From positions 1-64,000 of the forward strand of contig JAIOSV010000104.1 of the NCBI GenBank assembly GCA_021107435.1: DNA of 64,000 nucleotides, read 5' to 3'. The stretch is from Candidatus Sabulitectum sp. Lineage in GTDB: Bacteria; Fermentibacterota; Fermentibacteria; Fermentibacterales; JCC-6. Made by a program: the position numbers and the translations under genes. Below are positions 29,543-39,596 of this stretch, piece after piece; the first letter of the stretch is position 1, and the number at the start of each line of letters is the position of its first letter. The notes under the pieces were generated by a model that ran no database searches, was not told where the DNA came from, and saw only the letters and a program-made list of their open reading frames with translations.

Positions 29543-30694
29543 ATGCAGGTTCCACTTCTTGACATAAATCGCCAGCACGCAGGCATAGAAAAAGAATTGA
29601 AACAGGTTTTCGCTGACGCTCTTTCAAATTCGAGGTTTATCAAAGGACCTGAAATGGAAGCACTTGAAAAAGAATTCGCAGAATACTCCGGAACAGCAGA
29701 CGCAATTGGATGCGCTTCCGGAACAGACGCGTTGATTCTCGCGCTTCAGGCAATCGGACTGAAGAGAGATGAGCTTGTCATCACCGTGCCATTCACCTTT
29801 TTCGCCACTGCTGGCGCCATAGTCAGAGCCGGAGGAATTCCTGCTTTTATTGACATTCTCCCGGACACTTTCAACATGAATCCCGATCTTCTTGCGGAAT
29901 GGCTCAACACCAACTGCGCCATAACCAGCAGGGGAGTTGTCCACAGGGAAACCAGGAAAAGAGTAGCCGCAATCATGCCGGTACACATCTTCGGTCAGAT
30001 TTGTAACATGGACTCTATCAATGCCACTGCTTCCACCTGGGATCTTCCTGTAATTGAGGATGCCGCCCAGGCTGCTGGAGCGAAATGGAGAAATTCCAGA
30101 GCTGGCTCTATGGGCACTATTGGCTGCTTCAGCTTCTTCCCTTCAAAGAATCTTGGCGCACTGGGAGACGGCGGAATGCTAACCACTAACAGCACTGAAC
30201 TTGCAGAAAGGCTCAGAAGCCTCCGTGAGCACGGCGGCAAGGGTTACCTTCATTCAGAAGTTGGAACAAACAGCCGCTTGGATGCAATTCAGGCAGGCTT
30301 TCTGAGAGTCAAGCTTCGCAAGCTTGAGGAATGGCATGCTGGAAGAAGGGCAAACGCAGAGAGATACAGGCAGGCTTTTGCTGATGTTGATCAAGTACAA
30401 ACTCCTGTTATCGATCCAAGAGCCTGGTCAATATACAATCAGTACACACTTCTTGCGCAGAACAGGGACGAACTGCTAAGCTTTTTGAGAGGTAAGCAGA
30501 TCGGCTGTGCTGTATACTACCCTCTCACTCTTCATCTTCAGAAGTGCTTCGCCGATCTGTGCTATTCAAAAGGAGACTTCAAGGTTTCAGAGAACTGCAG
30601 CGGGAAAGTCATTTCGTTACCTGTATTTGGGGAACTTACAAAGGAAGAGCAGGATGAAGTTATTGCCGCAGTTAAGGAATTTTACCAGAGGTAA
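29543..30694 (+). CDS. DegT/DnrJ/EryC1/StrS aminotransferase
   Basis: MQVPLLDINRQHAGIEKELKQVF; VIEDAAQAAGAKW; SFFPSKNLGALGDGG. Confidence 0.95.
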   Translation: MQVPLLDINRQHAGIEKELKQVFADALSNSRFIKGPEMEALEKEFAEYSGTADAIGCASGTDALILALQAIGLKRDELVITVPFTFFATAGAIVRAGGIPAFIDILPDTFNMNPDLLAEWLNTNCAITSRGVVHRETRKRVAAIMPVHIFGQICNMDSINATASTWDLPVIEDAAQAAGAKWRNSRAGSMGTIGCFSFFPSKNLGALGDGGMLTTNSTELAERLRSLREHGGKGYLHSEVGTNSRLDAIQAGFLRVKLRKLEEWHAGRRANAERYRQAFADVDQVQTPVIDPRAWSIYNQYTLLAQNRDELLSFLRGKQIGCAVYYPLTLHLQKCFADLCYSKGDFKVSENCSGKVISLPVFGELTKEEQDEVIAAVKEFYQR

Positions 30695-31382
30695 ATTCCT
30701 GATTGCCGTTCTCGTAGCGGCAGTAGCAGCAGGTCAGGATTTTGTAGAAAACACACTGGAAACAGGAGAAAACCTGTTTAGCTCAATTCCCCTGTCAATT
30801 CTCACGGCAGGAGCTGCAGGATCGTTCTTTGCATTTAAAACGGAAGATCCCGCCGGATACCGGGGCTTTCTCCTGGGACAACCCTTTGCGACCATGGACA
30901 GAGTTGACAACCTGATCTTTGGTGAAGCCCTTCCGGTATCGACAGCAACTTTGTGGATAGCAGGCAGACTCTCTGATTCAGTTAAAATGGAAAATACAGG
31001 GGAAGAACTCTGCCGTGGCTTGCTGTACACCTACAGTATTGTTCAAACGCTCAAGTACGCGACCGGAAGAACCAGACCGGATGGATCCAGTAACAGGAGT
31101 TTTCCCTCAGGTCATGCCGCAGGAGCTTCATGTACAGCAGCTGTCCTCTGGAACAGGTACGGCCCTGAAGTTGGAATACCTCTTTCTGCCCTGGCTCTCT
31201 ACACTTGTGTCTCAAGAGTCAATCTTGGCAAGCACTTTCCTTCAGATGTTGTTCTTGGAGCCGCAATCGGCGCAGCCTGCGGGATTGCTTCCGCAATAGC
31301 AGATAACAATGAGGAGGGGAAAAGCGGTTTTTTCTCATTCTCCCTGTCTGTTGATACCGAAGGGAGGATAGGTCTATGGTAA
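30654..31382 (+). CDS. PAP2 family phosphatase
   Basis: KYATGRTRPDGSSNRSFPSGHAAGASC; SRVNLGKHFPSDVVLG. Confidence 0.9.
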   Translation: MKLLPQLRNFTRGKFLIAVLVAAVAAGQDFVENTLETGENLFSSIPLSILTAGAAGSFFAFKTEDPAGYRGFLLGQPFATMDRVDNLIFGEALPVSTATLWIAGRLSDSVKMENTGEELCRGLLYTYSIVQTLKYATGRTRPDGSSNRSFPSGHAAGASCTAAVLWNRYGPEVGIPLSALALYTCVSRVNLGKHFPSDVVLGAAIGAACGIASAIADNNEEGKSGFFSFSLSVDTEGRIGLW

Positions 31383-31726
31383 AGAAACGAATTGACAGCT
31401 TCGGACATGCCTTCAGAGGCCTTGTTACTCTGTTAAGAACCCAGCCAAACGCGAAATTCCACCTGCTCGCTACTGTTTGTGTTATCGCTCTTGGTCTCTT
31501 TCTGAATGTCAGCCGCATTGATTGGGCCATACTTTCGCTTGCTGTTGGCTCTGTCTGGGCTGCTGAGGCCATGAACACAGGTTTGGAATTCCTTGCGGAT
31601 CGAGTAGCGCCTGAGTGGCACCAACTGGTTGGAAACGCAAAGGATGTCACAGCGGGCGGTGTTCTCGCGGCATCAATCGCCGCCGCAGTTGCCGGCCTTC
31701 TTATATTCCTTCCTCATATTTTCTAG
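31376..31726 (+). CDS. dgkA: Diacylglycerol/undecaprenol kinase (DgkA family)
   Basis: AFRGLVTLLRTQPNAKFHLLAT; EAMNTGLEFLADRVAPEWHQLVGNAKDVTAGGV. Confidence 0.92.
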   Translation: MVKKRIDSFGHAFRGLVTLLRTQPNAKFHLLATVCVIALGLFLNVSRIDWAILSLAVGSVWAAEAMNTGLEFLADRVAPEWHQLVGNAKDVTAGGVLAASIAAAVAGLLIFLPHIF

Positions 31727-31745
31727 AAACATTCGGAGATGAAAA

Positions 31746-33002
31746 ATGCTTGACCGGAAATTGCTGAGAAAAGAACCGCGAAGAGTCGCGGAGGCTGCAA
31801 GAGCAAAAAACGAGAAAATTGATATTGAGCAGTGGCTTGAGACCGATTCAGCCAGAAGAACTCTTATGCTTGAGATTGAAGAACTTCGAAAACAGAGGAA
31901 TCTGTTTTCAAAAGCAGTATCCGCAAAGAAGAGAAGTGGAGAGAACGCGAACGCGGAAGTGACTCAAAGCCGTGAAGCCGGTTCAAGACTCAGCATACTG
32001 GAAAGCAATCTCAATGAAATGGATAACCGGCTTTATGAGATGGAAAAAAATTTCCCGAATATTCCTGATTCCGATGTACCCCTGGGCGGCGAAGAAAAAA
32101 ATATTGTCCTCCAAACATGGGGAGAAATCCCTGAATTCGATTTTCAGCCCAGGCCTCACTGGGAACTTATGGAGAATGTCTTTCAGCCTGAGGCAGCAGG
32201 CAGGATCGCGGGATCCAATTTCATTCTTTTCCGCGGATGGGCAGCAAAGCTTCAGAGAACCCTTATAAGCTGGATGCTTGACTACCATACTGAAACTGGC
32301 ATGGAGGAGATCTGGGCACCATTTGTGGCAAAACCGGAATCAATGACTGCTACGGCACAGCTTCCCAAAATGGACGACGATATGTACAGGATAGGTCGAG
32401 ATAATCTCTACCTTATTCCTACAGGCGAGGTACCAATCACAAATTTGTACAGAGATCAGCTTCTGGAAGAAGCCGATCTGCCAGTTAGACTCTGCGGTTA
32501 CACACCCTGCTTCAGAAGAGAAGCTGGTAGTTACGGTAAAGACAACAGAGGTCTGAACAGAGTTCACCAGTTTGAGAAAGTGGAAATGGTTCGTCTTGAA
32601 CATCCTGACAGATCAGACGAGGCTCATGAGGAACTTCTTAACCATGCAGCCGGTATGCTGAAGCTTCTTGGCATACCATACAGAGTTCTGCTTCTTGCCT
32701 CCGGAGATCTCAGTTTTGCTGCGGCAAAATGCTTTGATATTGAGATATGGTCTGCGGGTCAAAATAAATGGCTTGAAGTCTCGTCCATAGCTAATTTCCG
32801 CGATTTCCAGGCCAGAAGAGGCAATATGAAATATCGTCCGGCAGGCGGTGGAAAACCTCTGTTTGTACATACGCTGAACGGCTCGGGACTTGCTCTGCCC
32901 AGACTGATCATCTCTCTGATAGAAAATGGACAGCAGGCAGATGGAAGTATCAAACTTCCATCCGCTCTGTCTGAAAGAATGGGAACTGAAGTAATCCGTT
33001 AA
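31746..33002 (+). CDS. serS: Seryl-tRNA synthetase
   Basis: MLDRKLLRKEPRRVAEAARAK..; RREAGSYGKDNRGLNRVHQFEKVEM class II motifs. Confidence 0.97.
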   Translation: MLDRKLLRKEPRRVAEAARAKNEKIDIEQWLETDSARRTLMLEIEELRKQRNLFSKAVSAKKRSGENANAEVTQSREAGSRLSILESNLNEMDNRLYEMEKNFPNIPDSDVPLGGEEKNIVLQTWGEIPEFDFQPRPHWELMENVFQPEAAGRIAGSNFILFRGWAAKLQRTLISWMLDYHTETGMEEIWAPFVAKPESMTATAQLPKMDDDMYRIGRDNLYLIPTGEVPITNLYRDQLLEEADLPVRLCGYTPCFRREAGSYGKDNRGLNRVHQFEKVEMVRLEHPDRSDEAHEELLNHAAGMLKLLGIPYRVLLLASGDLSFAAAKCFDIEIWSAGQNKWLEVSSIANFRDFQARRGNMKYRPAGGGKPLFVHTLNGSGLALPRLIISLIENGQQADGSIKLPSALSERMGTEVIR

Positions 33003-33009
33003 AGCCGGA

Positions 33010-34242
33010 TTACTTCCTCTTTTTCCTCCTGAAGTCGTTTCTTATTTCCTGTTTCAAGTTGTTCCATTTGTTCCAGGCTTCAGGGTTCTCCTGGCGAAGC
33101 TGATGCCATCTCTCGCGGGAGAAAAGAAAGATGCCAAGAAACACTGCTGTAACAAGAAATAACTCAATCCAGATGTAAAGTCTCTTTGGGCCGCTCTTCC
33201 ATCCGGGATGCCTTGGAGGATCAAGTATTCGCAGAGAGCTTGTTATGCTGGCTTCCTGAATGAGCGCCTGCTCAACCTGCAGATCAAGAGCAATTGACAT
33301 CTTCAACTGCATCTGAAAGTCGGTCTGAAGCCTTGCGTACTGTATCATTGCAGGAGGCAGGTTACTCAGGCCCACTCCAAAAGAAACACCACCGGAAGAG
33401 GAGCCATACTCAATAACTTCAATTGACCGTCTCAGTGCTTCAGCCCTGGTTTCAAGTTCCAGAAGCTGTGCTGTAGTTCCGGATCTTATACCGTTTCTGA
33501 CCGCGCTGGCCATCAGAGTTGTTTCAATATATCTGCCCTTCATTTCAGCAAGAACAGACATCGCCTGCTCAAGTTCTTCATTGGGCAGAATTGTGCCGTA
33601 CTCTTCCTCAAATCGAAGTATGGCTGCTGTTGTGGTCTCAAGCCCCGCCTGAGCAACGGCCAGCTGGTTCTCAGTACTTTCTCTGCTTGTTCTGTAACGG
33701 GCCATAGTAATACTGGTATTTATGCTGTCTAGAAGAAAAACAACCCGCTCGGATATCTCCACCGAGTACATAGGATCCTTGGAAGTTACTGTTATCTCAA
33801 GAAACCCTGAAGAGGTTACTTTCGCGGAATAGTTCTTTCTGAATATTCTTCTTGCCATAAACATGGCAACCTCAGGATGAGTTTCATATCTTTCAGTGAA
33901 ATCCAGACTGTCAATATATCCTGTGCTGAAAATAGTTTGATCAATTAGAGTTCTGCTGTTAAGGATCTCGGAGTAGACATCGGCGAGAGTGGTCATCAGA
34001 GGAAGAGAATATCCCATACCCCCGCTGAAAAATCCCGCGAACTCGCCCAACGAAAGTCCCCCGAGACTCAATGCGGGAGAAGCCTGCTCCTCGGGGGGAA
34101 GAATAACTGTTGTCACAGTGTATTTTTTCGGGAGAAGATAAGTGATGCCAATGGTAATGGACATCACAATTGCAAATACTTTTATTATGAATATCCTGTT
34201 CTTCAAGAGAACATATGGAAAGTTGTTAGGCGCTCTACTCAT
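33010..34242 (-). CDS. Wzz/chain-length determinant family protein
   Basis: N- and C-terminal TM segments, YLLPKKYTVTTVILPPE, ILDPPRHPGWKSGPKRLYIWIELFL. Confidence 0.88.
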   Translation of the reverse strand: MSRAPNNFPYVLLKNRIFIIKVFAIVMSITIGITYLLPKKYTVTTVILPPEEQASPALSLGGLSLGEFAGFFSGGMGYSLPLMTTLADVYSEILNSRTLIDQTIFSTGYIDSLDFTERYETHPEVAMFMARRIFRKNYSAKVTSSGFLEITVTSKDPMYSVEISERVVFLLDSINTSITMARYRTSRESTENQLAVAQAGLETTTAAILRFEEEYGTILPNEELEQAMSVLAEMKGRYIETTLMASAVRNGIRSGTTAQLLELETRAEALRRSIEVIEYGSSSGGVSFGVGLSNLPPAMIQYARLQTDFQMQLKMSIALDLQVEQALIQEASITSSLRILDPPRHPGWKSGPKRLYIWIELFLVTAVFLGIFLFSRERWHQLRQENPEAWNKWNNLKQEIRNDFRRKKRK

Positions 34243-34251
34243 TTTCTTCCC

Positions 34252-35421
34252 CTAATTAAATATACTCTGATACGCTATCACTACTGTGGCAACTCCGGTA
34301 AGAATAGTAAGGTATTCCTCCCAGAATTTAACAGGTACTCTCGGTACTTCAATTGTTGCGCCTGGCGGCACAACGTCTGTCAACTCAACATCGATTTTTG
34401 TTCCGTCAGACAGTACAACTTTTACACCGCCCCGCCTGGCTACAGAGTTAAAGCCTCCCGCCATTCCTATGTAATAGTTAACACCCATCCCCGGCGAGTA
34501 CGGAACAGGAGTAGTAGCAATAACCTGGCCTGTTACATTAATAAAATCGGGAGATGAAGGCACCACTACTCTGTCACCGGGCTGAAGCCTGACAAACGCA
34601 GCTGTGCCCTGCATATTGAACGGTATAATAGCTGGTATTGAATCGGTGTTCACGCGACATACGTAGCATCCGTCAAGATTGGCAGAGCTGGATGCTCCAC
34701 CCACTCTCGCTATTGCTTCTCTGGCATACTCTCCGGGAATAAATTCAACCACCAGTCGATTTGCCAGCGTCAATCCGGATTCTAAATCTACCGATTGAAC
34801 AAGAACAGCCCCCTCTATGAGAATTGTAGCGGCAGTAACCGGAACGTGTATTCTGGTATTTCTCTGCATAAGCGGGTTAGAATTCATGTTTCCGTGCATC
34901 AAATAATCATTCAGATTAAACACCGTAGAATCACCACTCAGAGAGATAACAAGTACACCTGAAGCGGCTCCGGTGGAAACCACTCCTCCTGCATACCCCA
35001 GTGCCTCCGTAAGCCGGGAAAGACCGTTCACGGTAACAATTCCCGGTCTGCCAACCTGACCTGTAACGGGAATCTGAAAACTGGCAGATCTGGCAAGACC
35101 CACACTGACATCCATCCCCCCGTAAACACTTGCGAAGAGATCAGCTACTGTTTCCTGAAGAGCCCGGAGGGTCATTCCATTTGTATAAATCTGCGGCATA
35201 CCAGAAATATTAATAACACCATCCAGCGCAACAGGAAAAACTACCACCGAAACTTCTTCATCCAGAGTAGAAAAAGGAATCCCGCCGGGTAAAGATATCC
35301 AGATATCGTCACCGGGATTAACCAGATACTTCTCTGGATTAAAGTAATCAGCCGGTGTAAAAGGTACCTGTGCCTGCGCACCCATCAGCAGGAGAAGACT
35401 AAAACCTATATTCAGCATCAA
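34252..35421 (-). CDS. Polysaccharide export protein (Wza-like, SLBB)
   Basis: NPGDDIWISLPG; VPVTGQVGRPGIVTVNGLSRLTEALGYAGGV SLBB repeats. Confidence 0.88.
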   Translation of the reverse strand: MMLNIGFSLLLLMGAQAQVPFTPADYFNPEKYLVNPGDDIWISLPGGIPFSTLDEEVSVVVFPVALDGVINISGMPQIYTNGMTLRALQETVADLFASVYGGMDVSVGLARSASFQIPVTGQVGRPGIVTVNGLSRLTEALGYAGGVVSTGAASGVLVISLSGDSTVFNLNDYLMHGNMNSNPLMQRNTRIHVPVTAATILIEGAVLVQSVDLESGLTLANRLVVEFIPGEYAREAIARVGGASSSANLDGCYVCRVNTDSIPAIIPFNMQGTAAFVRLQPGDRVVVPSSPDFINVTGQVIATTPVPYSPGMGVNYYIGMAGGFNSVARRGGVKVVLSDGTKIDVELTDVVPPGATIEVPRVPVKFWEEYLTILTGVATVVIAYQSIFN

Positions 35422-35445
35422 AAAATCCTCCTTGCATAACGATAT

Positions 35446-36543
35446 CTACCTTGCGCTGTGATCCCAAACTGAAACACTACGGGAAGAAGCAGCTCTGATA
35501 ATTCCAGAAAGAGAAGCAAGGCACATCAGCCAGAAGAAATAGGGCAAACGAAGTGGAGATGGCATTCTAGAGCCGACAACCTTCCCTGCGAAAGCAATAA
35601 AATTGAAAACGGTGACACTTAGAAATAGAAGATTCAACGGTGAATCATATACTGCCAGCAAAACGCTGGCAATGCTGGCTATAATGGCAAAAATACCCAT
35701 ATTCCATCTGAGTATTTTATGAACAGCAAGCTGTAGAGCAAGGCCAAATCTATTTCTTTTGACAGCCCTGGCAGAGAGAGAAAAAGCCGACCCTATCATC
35801 CAGCTTACAATCCGCACCAGACGATGGTACTGGCTGACATCATCCGGAGTTGGTTCCACAGCAATTGCACGATGATTGTAAAGACATGCAAAACCCTCAA
35901 TACGAGTAGATACAGCGGTTTCAAAATCATCAGCCCTTGCCGGATCCGGGGGATTGTAAAGGCTTTTGCGTACAGCAAAAACTGCTCCGGTGGCCCCTAG
36001 AACAGCTCCAATCCTGCTGCCCAGCGCTTTCAGCATCTGTTCATATCTCCAATAAATAGATTCACATGTGATCGAATTCAAGCTGTTTTGTTTAGAACCA
36101 TCCACACACCCCACTGTTGGGTCAGCAAAGGGTTCAACCAGCTCTCTTACTGTGTCGAAATTAAACTGGGTGTTGGCATCGGTAAAAACAAGAATTTCGC
36201 CTCTGGCGATTTTCGAAAGTTCCACCATAAGAGCGGATTTGCCCATCCGTTTTTCTGTTCTCAGGAAGCGTACTCCGTTCCCCCTGAAAGATTCAATAAT
36301 CTCATCGGTTCTGTCTGTAGACACATCAGATGCTACAAGTATCTCAAACCTGTCCTGCGGATAATCCTGAGTAAGAAGATTCTGAAGTCTTTCTCCAATA
36401 CATTTCTCCTCGTTCCGTGCAGCAACCATCACGCTGACTATCGGATACTCCTGAAAAGAAGAACCCTTCCGGCGCGGAAAAAGCAACCCGAGAAGAAAAA
36501 TAATAAACGGATACACCACCATGGGCAAAAGAATCATGCCCAC
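35446..36543 (-). CDS. Glycosyltransferase family 2 (membrane)
   Basis: VSVMVAARNEEKCIGERLQNLL; VFTDANTQFNFDTVRELV; C-terminal TM segments. Confidence 0.9.
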   Translation of the reverse strand: MGMILLPMVVYPFIIFLLGLLFPRRKGSSFQEYPIVSVMVAARNEEKCIGERLQNLLTQDYPQDRFEILVASDVSTDRTDEIIESFRGNGVRFLRTEKRMGKSALMVELSKIARGEILVFTDANTQFNFDTVRELVEPFADPTVGCVDGSKQNSLNSITCESIYWRYEQMLKALGSRIGAVLGATGAVFAVRKSLYNPPDPARADDFETAVSTRIEGFACLYNHRAIAVEPTPDDVSQYHRLVRIVSWMIGSAFSLSARAVKRNRFGLALQLAVHKILRWNMGIFAIIASIASVLLAVYDSPLNLLFLSVTVFNFIAFAGKVVGSRMPSPLRLPYFFWLMCLASLSGIIRAASSRSVSVWDHSAR

Positions 36544-36613
36544 AGAGACCTGGAATAGAATTACAAGAACTTCCGTCAGAACAAATCCCTCCCCTCAGGA
36601 AAACATCCAGAAT

Positions 36614-38077
36614 TTATAGTGAATCCACTTCTTTACCGCAACAAGGATAAGCAATACTGATCAGAAGTGCAAAAATCATCCAGAAGAATGCTCCTGTTTG
36701 AGGCCATGGAAGCAGATTATCAACTGCTTGATGAACCCCAAAAGCGGTAATACCGCAGATCAGCCCCATACCAAGCGATTTGTCGCTGCCGGATCTCAGT
36801 AATTTGATAGAGGTCAATCCAATAGCTGCTACAAGAAGCAAAAGCGACAGAGCAGAAAATATCCCCCCTTTGTAGGGCATTTCAAGGATCATACTGTTCA
36901 GACCACCGAATCTTGTTACCTTTTCAATACTGTCCTCATGCCTTACTTCCCAGAAAGCGTACAGAGATGTTCTGCTGTGGTAAAACTCTCTGCTGCCCCA
37001 GCCTGCTCCAACAATTGGAGATTTCATTATATGATTCAGGAAGCCTTTATAGGATGTATACCTGTGCAGCATGCTTGTGTCCATTATCAGGGAGTTGGTG
37101 TCACCAAATACAGTAAGCTGTCTCTTGAATTCATCAGCATTGCTCAGCAGCCCGCCCGCAAAAACCATCAATGCAAGAATTGGTACCCACATTTTATTTC
37201 TATACCTGTAAATAAGATAGATAAAACACGAAAGTGTTACCGTAACAAATCCTCCCCGCGAGAAGGTATACATAACATTCTGGAGACCAAGGAGCGCCGC
37301 TGCAAACGCAACTCCTTTCCAGACTCTTTTCTTAAAAAAGAACATGGATGCCAGCGCAGTAGGTACGAGAAGCTCCAGCACCCCTGAATAGGAATTGGGT
37401 CCACCCGAAATAGTGGAATAGACTCTTCCGGCTAGGTCATAACCGGAAGCCCTCTCTCCAAAAGTGTCGAGATTCCCGGCATTGTATTGGTAAATCCCAT
37501 ATATAGACATGACCAGGAGCATGAACGTGAGTATTTTAAGCATTCTCGTAAACCACTCGCCGCGACCGTACCAATCGTAAATAACAGGAATGAGAACCGC
37601 AGCTACAAATATCTTGTTGGCTTCCCGAAGAGTGTTGCCCACAAGATTATTGTGATAGTGTAAAGACATAAACATTGAGGCAAGTTGAGCAAGGTACGCA
37701 GCCAGCAAAATGTAAACGGGTAAAGGGAATCGGGGAAAATTCCTGAAACCGGCCACTTTAATAAGCAAGTAGAACAGCGAAGCAGATAGAACAGCGATAG
37801 TAGCAACAGCAATATAGAACGGGCCATAGTCAAAAACTCTGTCGCCAAAGGTGACAGCAACTGGAAGCAGCAGCAGCCAGGTACGAGGATTGGGCATATG
37901 ATATATCATTGAAAAGAGCACTGGAATAGCGAGAATCACAAGAAGAACAGGCTTGGGATATGCGAAAAAGATATGAAAATAGGCAAAAATCATGCCCAAC
38001 AAAAAAATCCAAGTCTTCAAAGAAGGCCTGTAGGCTTCCGGCTCTCTGTACTTACAGTCCTCCGAAACAAAACTCAC
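36614..38077 (-). CDS. O-antigen ligase/polymerase family protein
   Basis: Polytopic protein with GGPNSYSGVLELLVPTALA, GAGWGSREFY; position in EPS locus. Confidence 0.82.
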   Translation of the reverse strand: MSFVSEDCKYREPEAYRPSLKTWIFLLGMIFAYFHIFFAYPKPVLLVILAIPVLFSMIYHMPNPRTWLLLLPVAVTFGDRVFDYGPFYIAVATIAVLSASLFYLLIKVAGFRNFPRFPLPVYILLAAYLAQLASMFMSLHYHNNLVGNTLREANKIFVAAVLIPVIYDWYGRGEWFTRMLKILTFMLLVMSIYGIYQYNAGNLDTFGERASGYDLAGRVYSTISGGPNSYSGVLELLVPTALASMFFFKKRVWKGVAFAAALLGLQNVMYTFSRGGFVTVTLSCFIYLIYRYRNKMWVPILALMVFAGGLLSNADEFKRQLTVFGDTNSLIMDTSMLHRYTSYKGFLNHIMKSPIVGAGWGSREFYHSRTSLYAFWEVRHEDSIEKVTRFGGLNSMILEMPYKGGIFSALSLLLLVAAIGLTSIKLLRSGSDKSLGMGLICGITAFGVHQAVDNLLPWPQTGAFFWMIFALLISIAYPCCGKEVDSL

Positions 38078-38158
38078 TATTCACACATCCTGGCTGATAT
38101 TCACTTTTTCAGGGTTCCGGCTGAAGAACTACAAGGCTCTCCAGCCAGAACCTCCAGC

Positions 38159-38431
38159 TCAGTTCAAACCGGCCACCTCGATGGTTGTCGACCCGTAGAT
38201 ACGACTCTCGGAGAAAGCAACAAGTCTTCCTGCGAGAGCAGCCTGAGAGCGGGGATCTCTCTCTACAGCTTCTTCGTAAAGAAGAAGCGCAGCGTCGAAG
38301 TCTCCATCTTCCATGGCATTCCCGGCAACCGCCAGATATGCATCGGAAGTGGACGGTATGACTGTCTCCGTTACAGAAGCCAGTAGAACCGTCGGAAGAA
38401 GAAGTGCTGTAAGCACCATGATCTTCTTCAT
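38159..38431 (-). CDS. Small secreted TPR-like protein
   Basis: MKKIMVLTALLLPTVLLAS signal; AYLAVAGNAMEDGDFDAALLLYEEAVERDP TPR motif. Confidence 0.75.
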   Translation of the reverse strand: MKKIMVLTALLLPTVLLASVTETVIPSTSDAYLAVAGNAMEDGDFDAALLLYEEAVERDPRSQAALAGRLVAFSESRIYGSTTIEVAGLN

Positions 38432-38474
38432 AAGAGCACCTCCAAATTCCTCTGCGTATTTCAGCAGAGCGTCA

Positions 38475-38551
38475 GGTAACCCGGCCGTCCTTCCCCCCGA
38501 AGAGGAGTTAGGACCCGTAGGCTTTGCGTCCCGGAATCTCTTCCGGTTTGC
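38475..38551 (-). ncRNA. c-di-GMP-I (GEMM) riboswitch aptamer, proximal
   Basis: Minus strand GCAAACCGGAAGAGATTCCGGGACGCAAAGCCTACGGGTCCTAAC...GGCCGGGTTACC matches GEMM-I core incl. GNRA-capped P1b. Confidence 0.9.
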
Positions 38552-38561
38552 GTTTAACAAC

Positions 38562-38645
38562 GGTAACCCGGCCATCCTTCCTGTTTCCCCAAAACAGGTT
38601 AGGATCCGTTGGCTTTGCGTCCCGGAATCTCTTCCGGTTTGCCAG
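38562..38645 (-). ncRNA. c-di-GMP-I (GEMM) riboswitch aptamer, distal
   Basis: Minus strand GCAAACCGGAAGAGATTCCGGGACGCAAAGCCAACGGATCCTAACCTGTTTTGGGGAAACAGGAAGGATGGCCGGGTTACC. Confidence 0.92.
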
Positions 38646-38680
38646 GCAGTGCTCAACCGCCCGACTAAGTATGCTTCAAA

Positions 38681-39487
38681 TCAGCTTCTGAGTAAAGGGG
38701 CAGTTACGTACTTGTAATTAACAAAAGTGCCGTAATCCATGAACCCGCAGGACTTAATGAGAGAACACCCTGATGAAAGACCGAAAAACGCATTCTCTCG
38801 CCTGTGCGTGTCCGAACCAAGAGTAATCCGACTGCCCCCAAGCTCCGCGTACATCCGGATAACACTTGCTGTGGGATATGTTGTTCCTTCAGGTCTTCGC
38901 AATCCGGCAGTATTTACTTCCAGAGCAATTCCACGCTGAATCATTGTTTCAAGAATATCCCGTATCAGTGAGTTAAACAAAGCAGTTTCATCAAAATCCA
39001 CAGCGAGCCCTGCTCTTGCCATTCCCCTTCTGAATATGCCCATATGGGCAAGAATGTTAATTGGGCACGTCTGTACGATTTTCAGGGTTTCTTTGTAATA
39101 CTGTTCAACCACTCCCAAAGTGTTCTTCCCAAGAAAAGGTTTCTCATCAAGAATGAGCCTGTCTTCTATCCAGTGCAGGGCTCCTGTAATGAAATCATAT
39201 CGGTTTCGGGTAAAGAGCAATTCAGCCTCTTCCCTGTACCTGTGCGGTTCTCCCAGCTCAAGTCCCCGAAGCACACGAACTCTCTCTGATTCAGCCGTAT
39301 CAAGCTCCCGGAGATAATCTGATTCGGAAAAGCCGTTGTAGCAATAGTCAGAAGGATGAAGATCAACATGGGCCACAAAGCCAATGGTTTTCACCCCCGC
39401 CTCAAGAGCCATTCGGCAAAGCTCAGTAGCGGAAATGTCAGCATCAGGAGAAGAAAATGTATGAACATGCATGTCAATGTGTTTCAT
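38681..39487 (-). CDS. PHP-domain phosphoesterase (histidinol-phosphatase-like)
   Basis: DMHVHTFSSPDADISATELCRMALEAG; ITLGSDTHRRENAF. Confidence 0.88.
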   Translation of the reverse strand: MKHIDMHVHTFSSPDADISATELCRMALEAGVKTIGFVAHVDLHPSDYCYNGFSESDYLRELDTAESERVRVLRGLELGEPHRYREEAELLFTRNRYDFITGALHWIEDRLILDEKPFLGKNTLGVVEQYYKETLKIVQTCPINILAHMGIFRRGMARAGLAVDFDETALFNSLIRDILETMIQRGIALEVNTAGLRRPEGTTYPTASVIRMYAELGGSRITLGSDTHRRENAFFGLSSGCSLIKSCGFMDYGTFVNYKYVTAPLLRS

Positions 39488-39596
39488 GAAGTTACGTTCC
39501 CCTTAACTATGGCTTAACAATCTAGTATTATAACTTGTTGGGCTTCGAAAGACGGAGCCTTTCTGAAGATCTTTCCTAATATAACGGGAGAATATT

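Noticed and set aside
36088-36558. 156-aa plus-strand ORF
   Set aside because: Antisense to the GT2 gene; shadow ORF.
38432-38656. N-terminal extension of the small TPR ORF
   Set aside because: It translates the GEMM riboswitch aptamers; the signal peptide starts at 38431.
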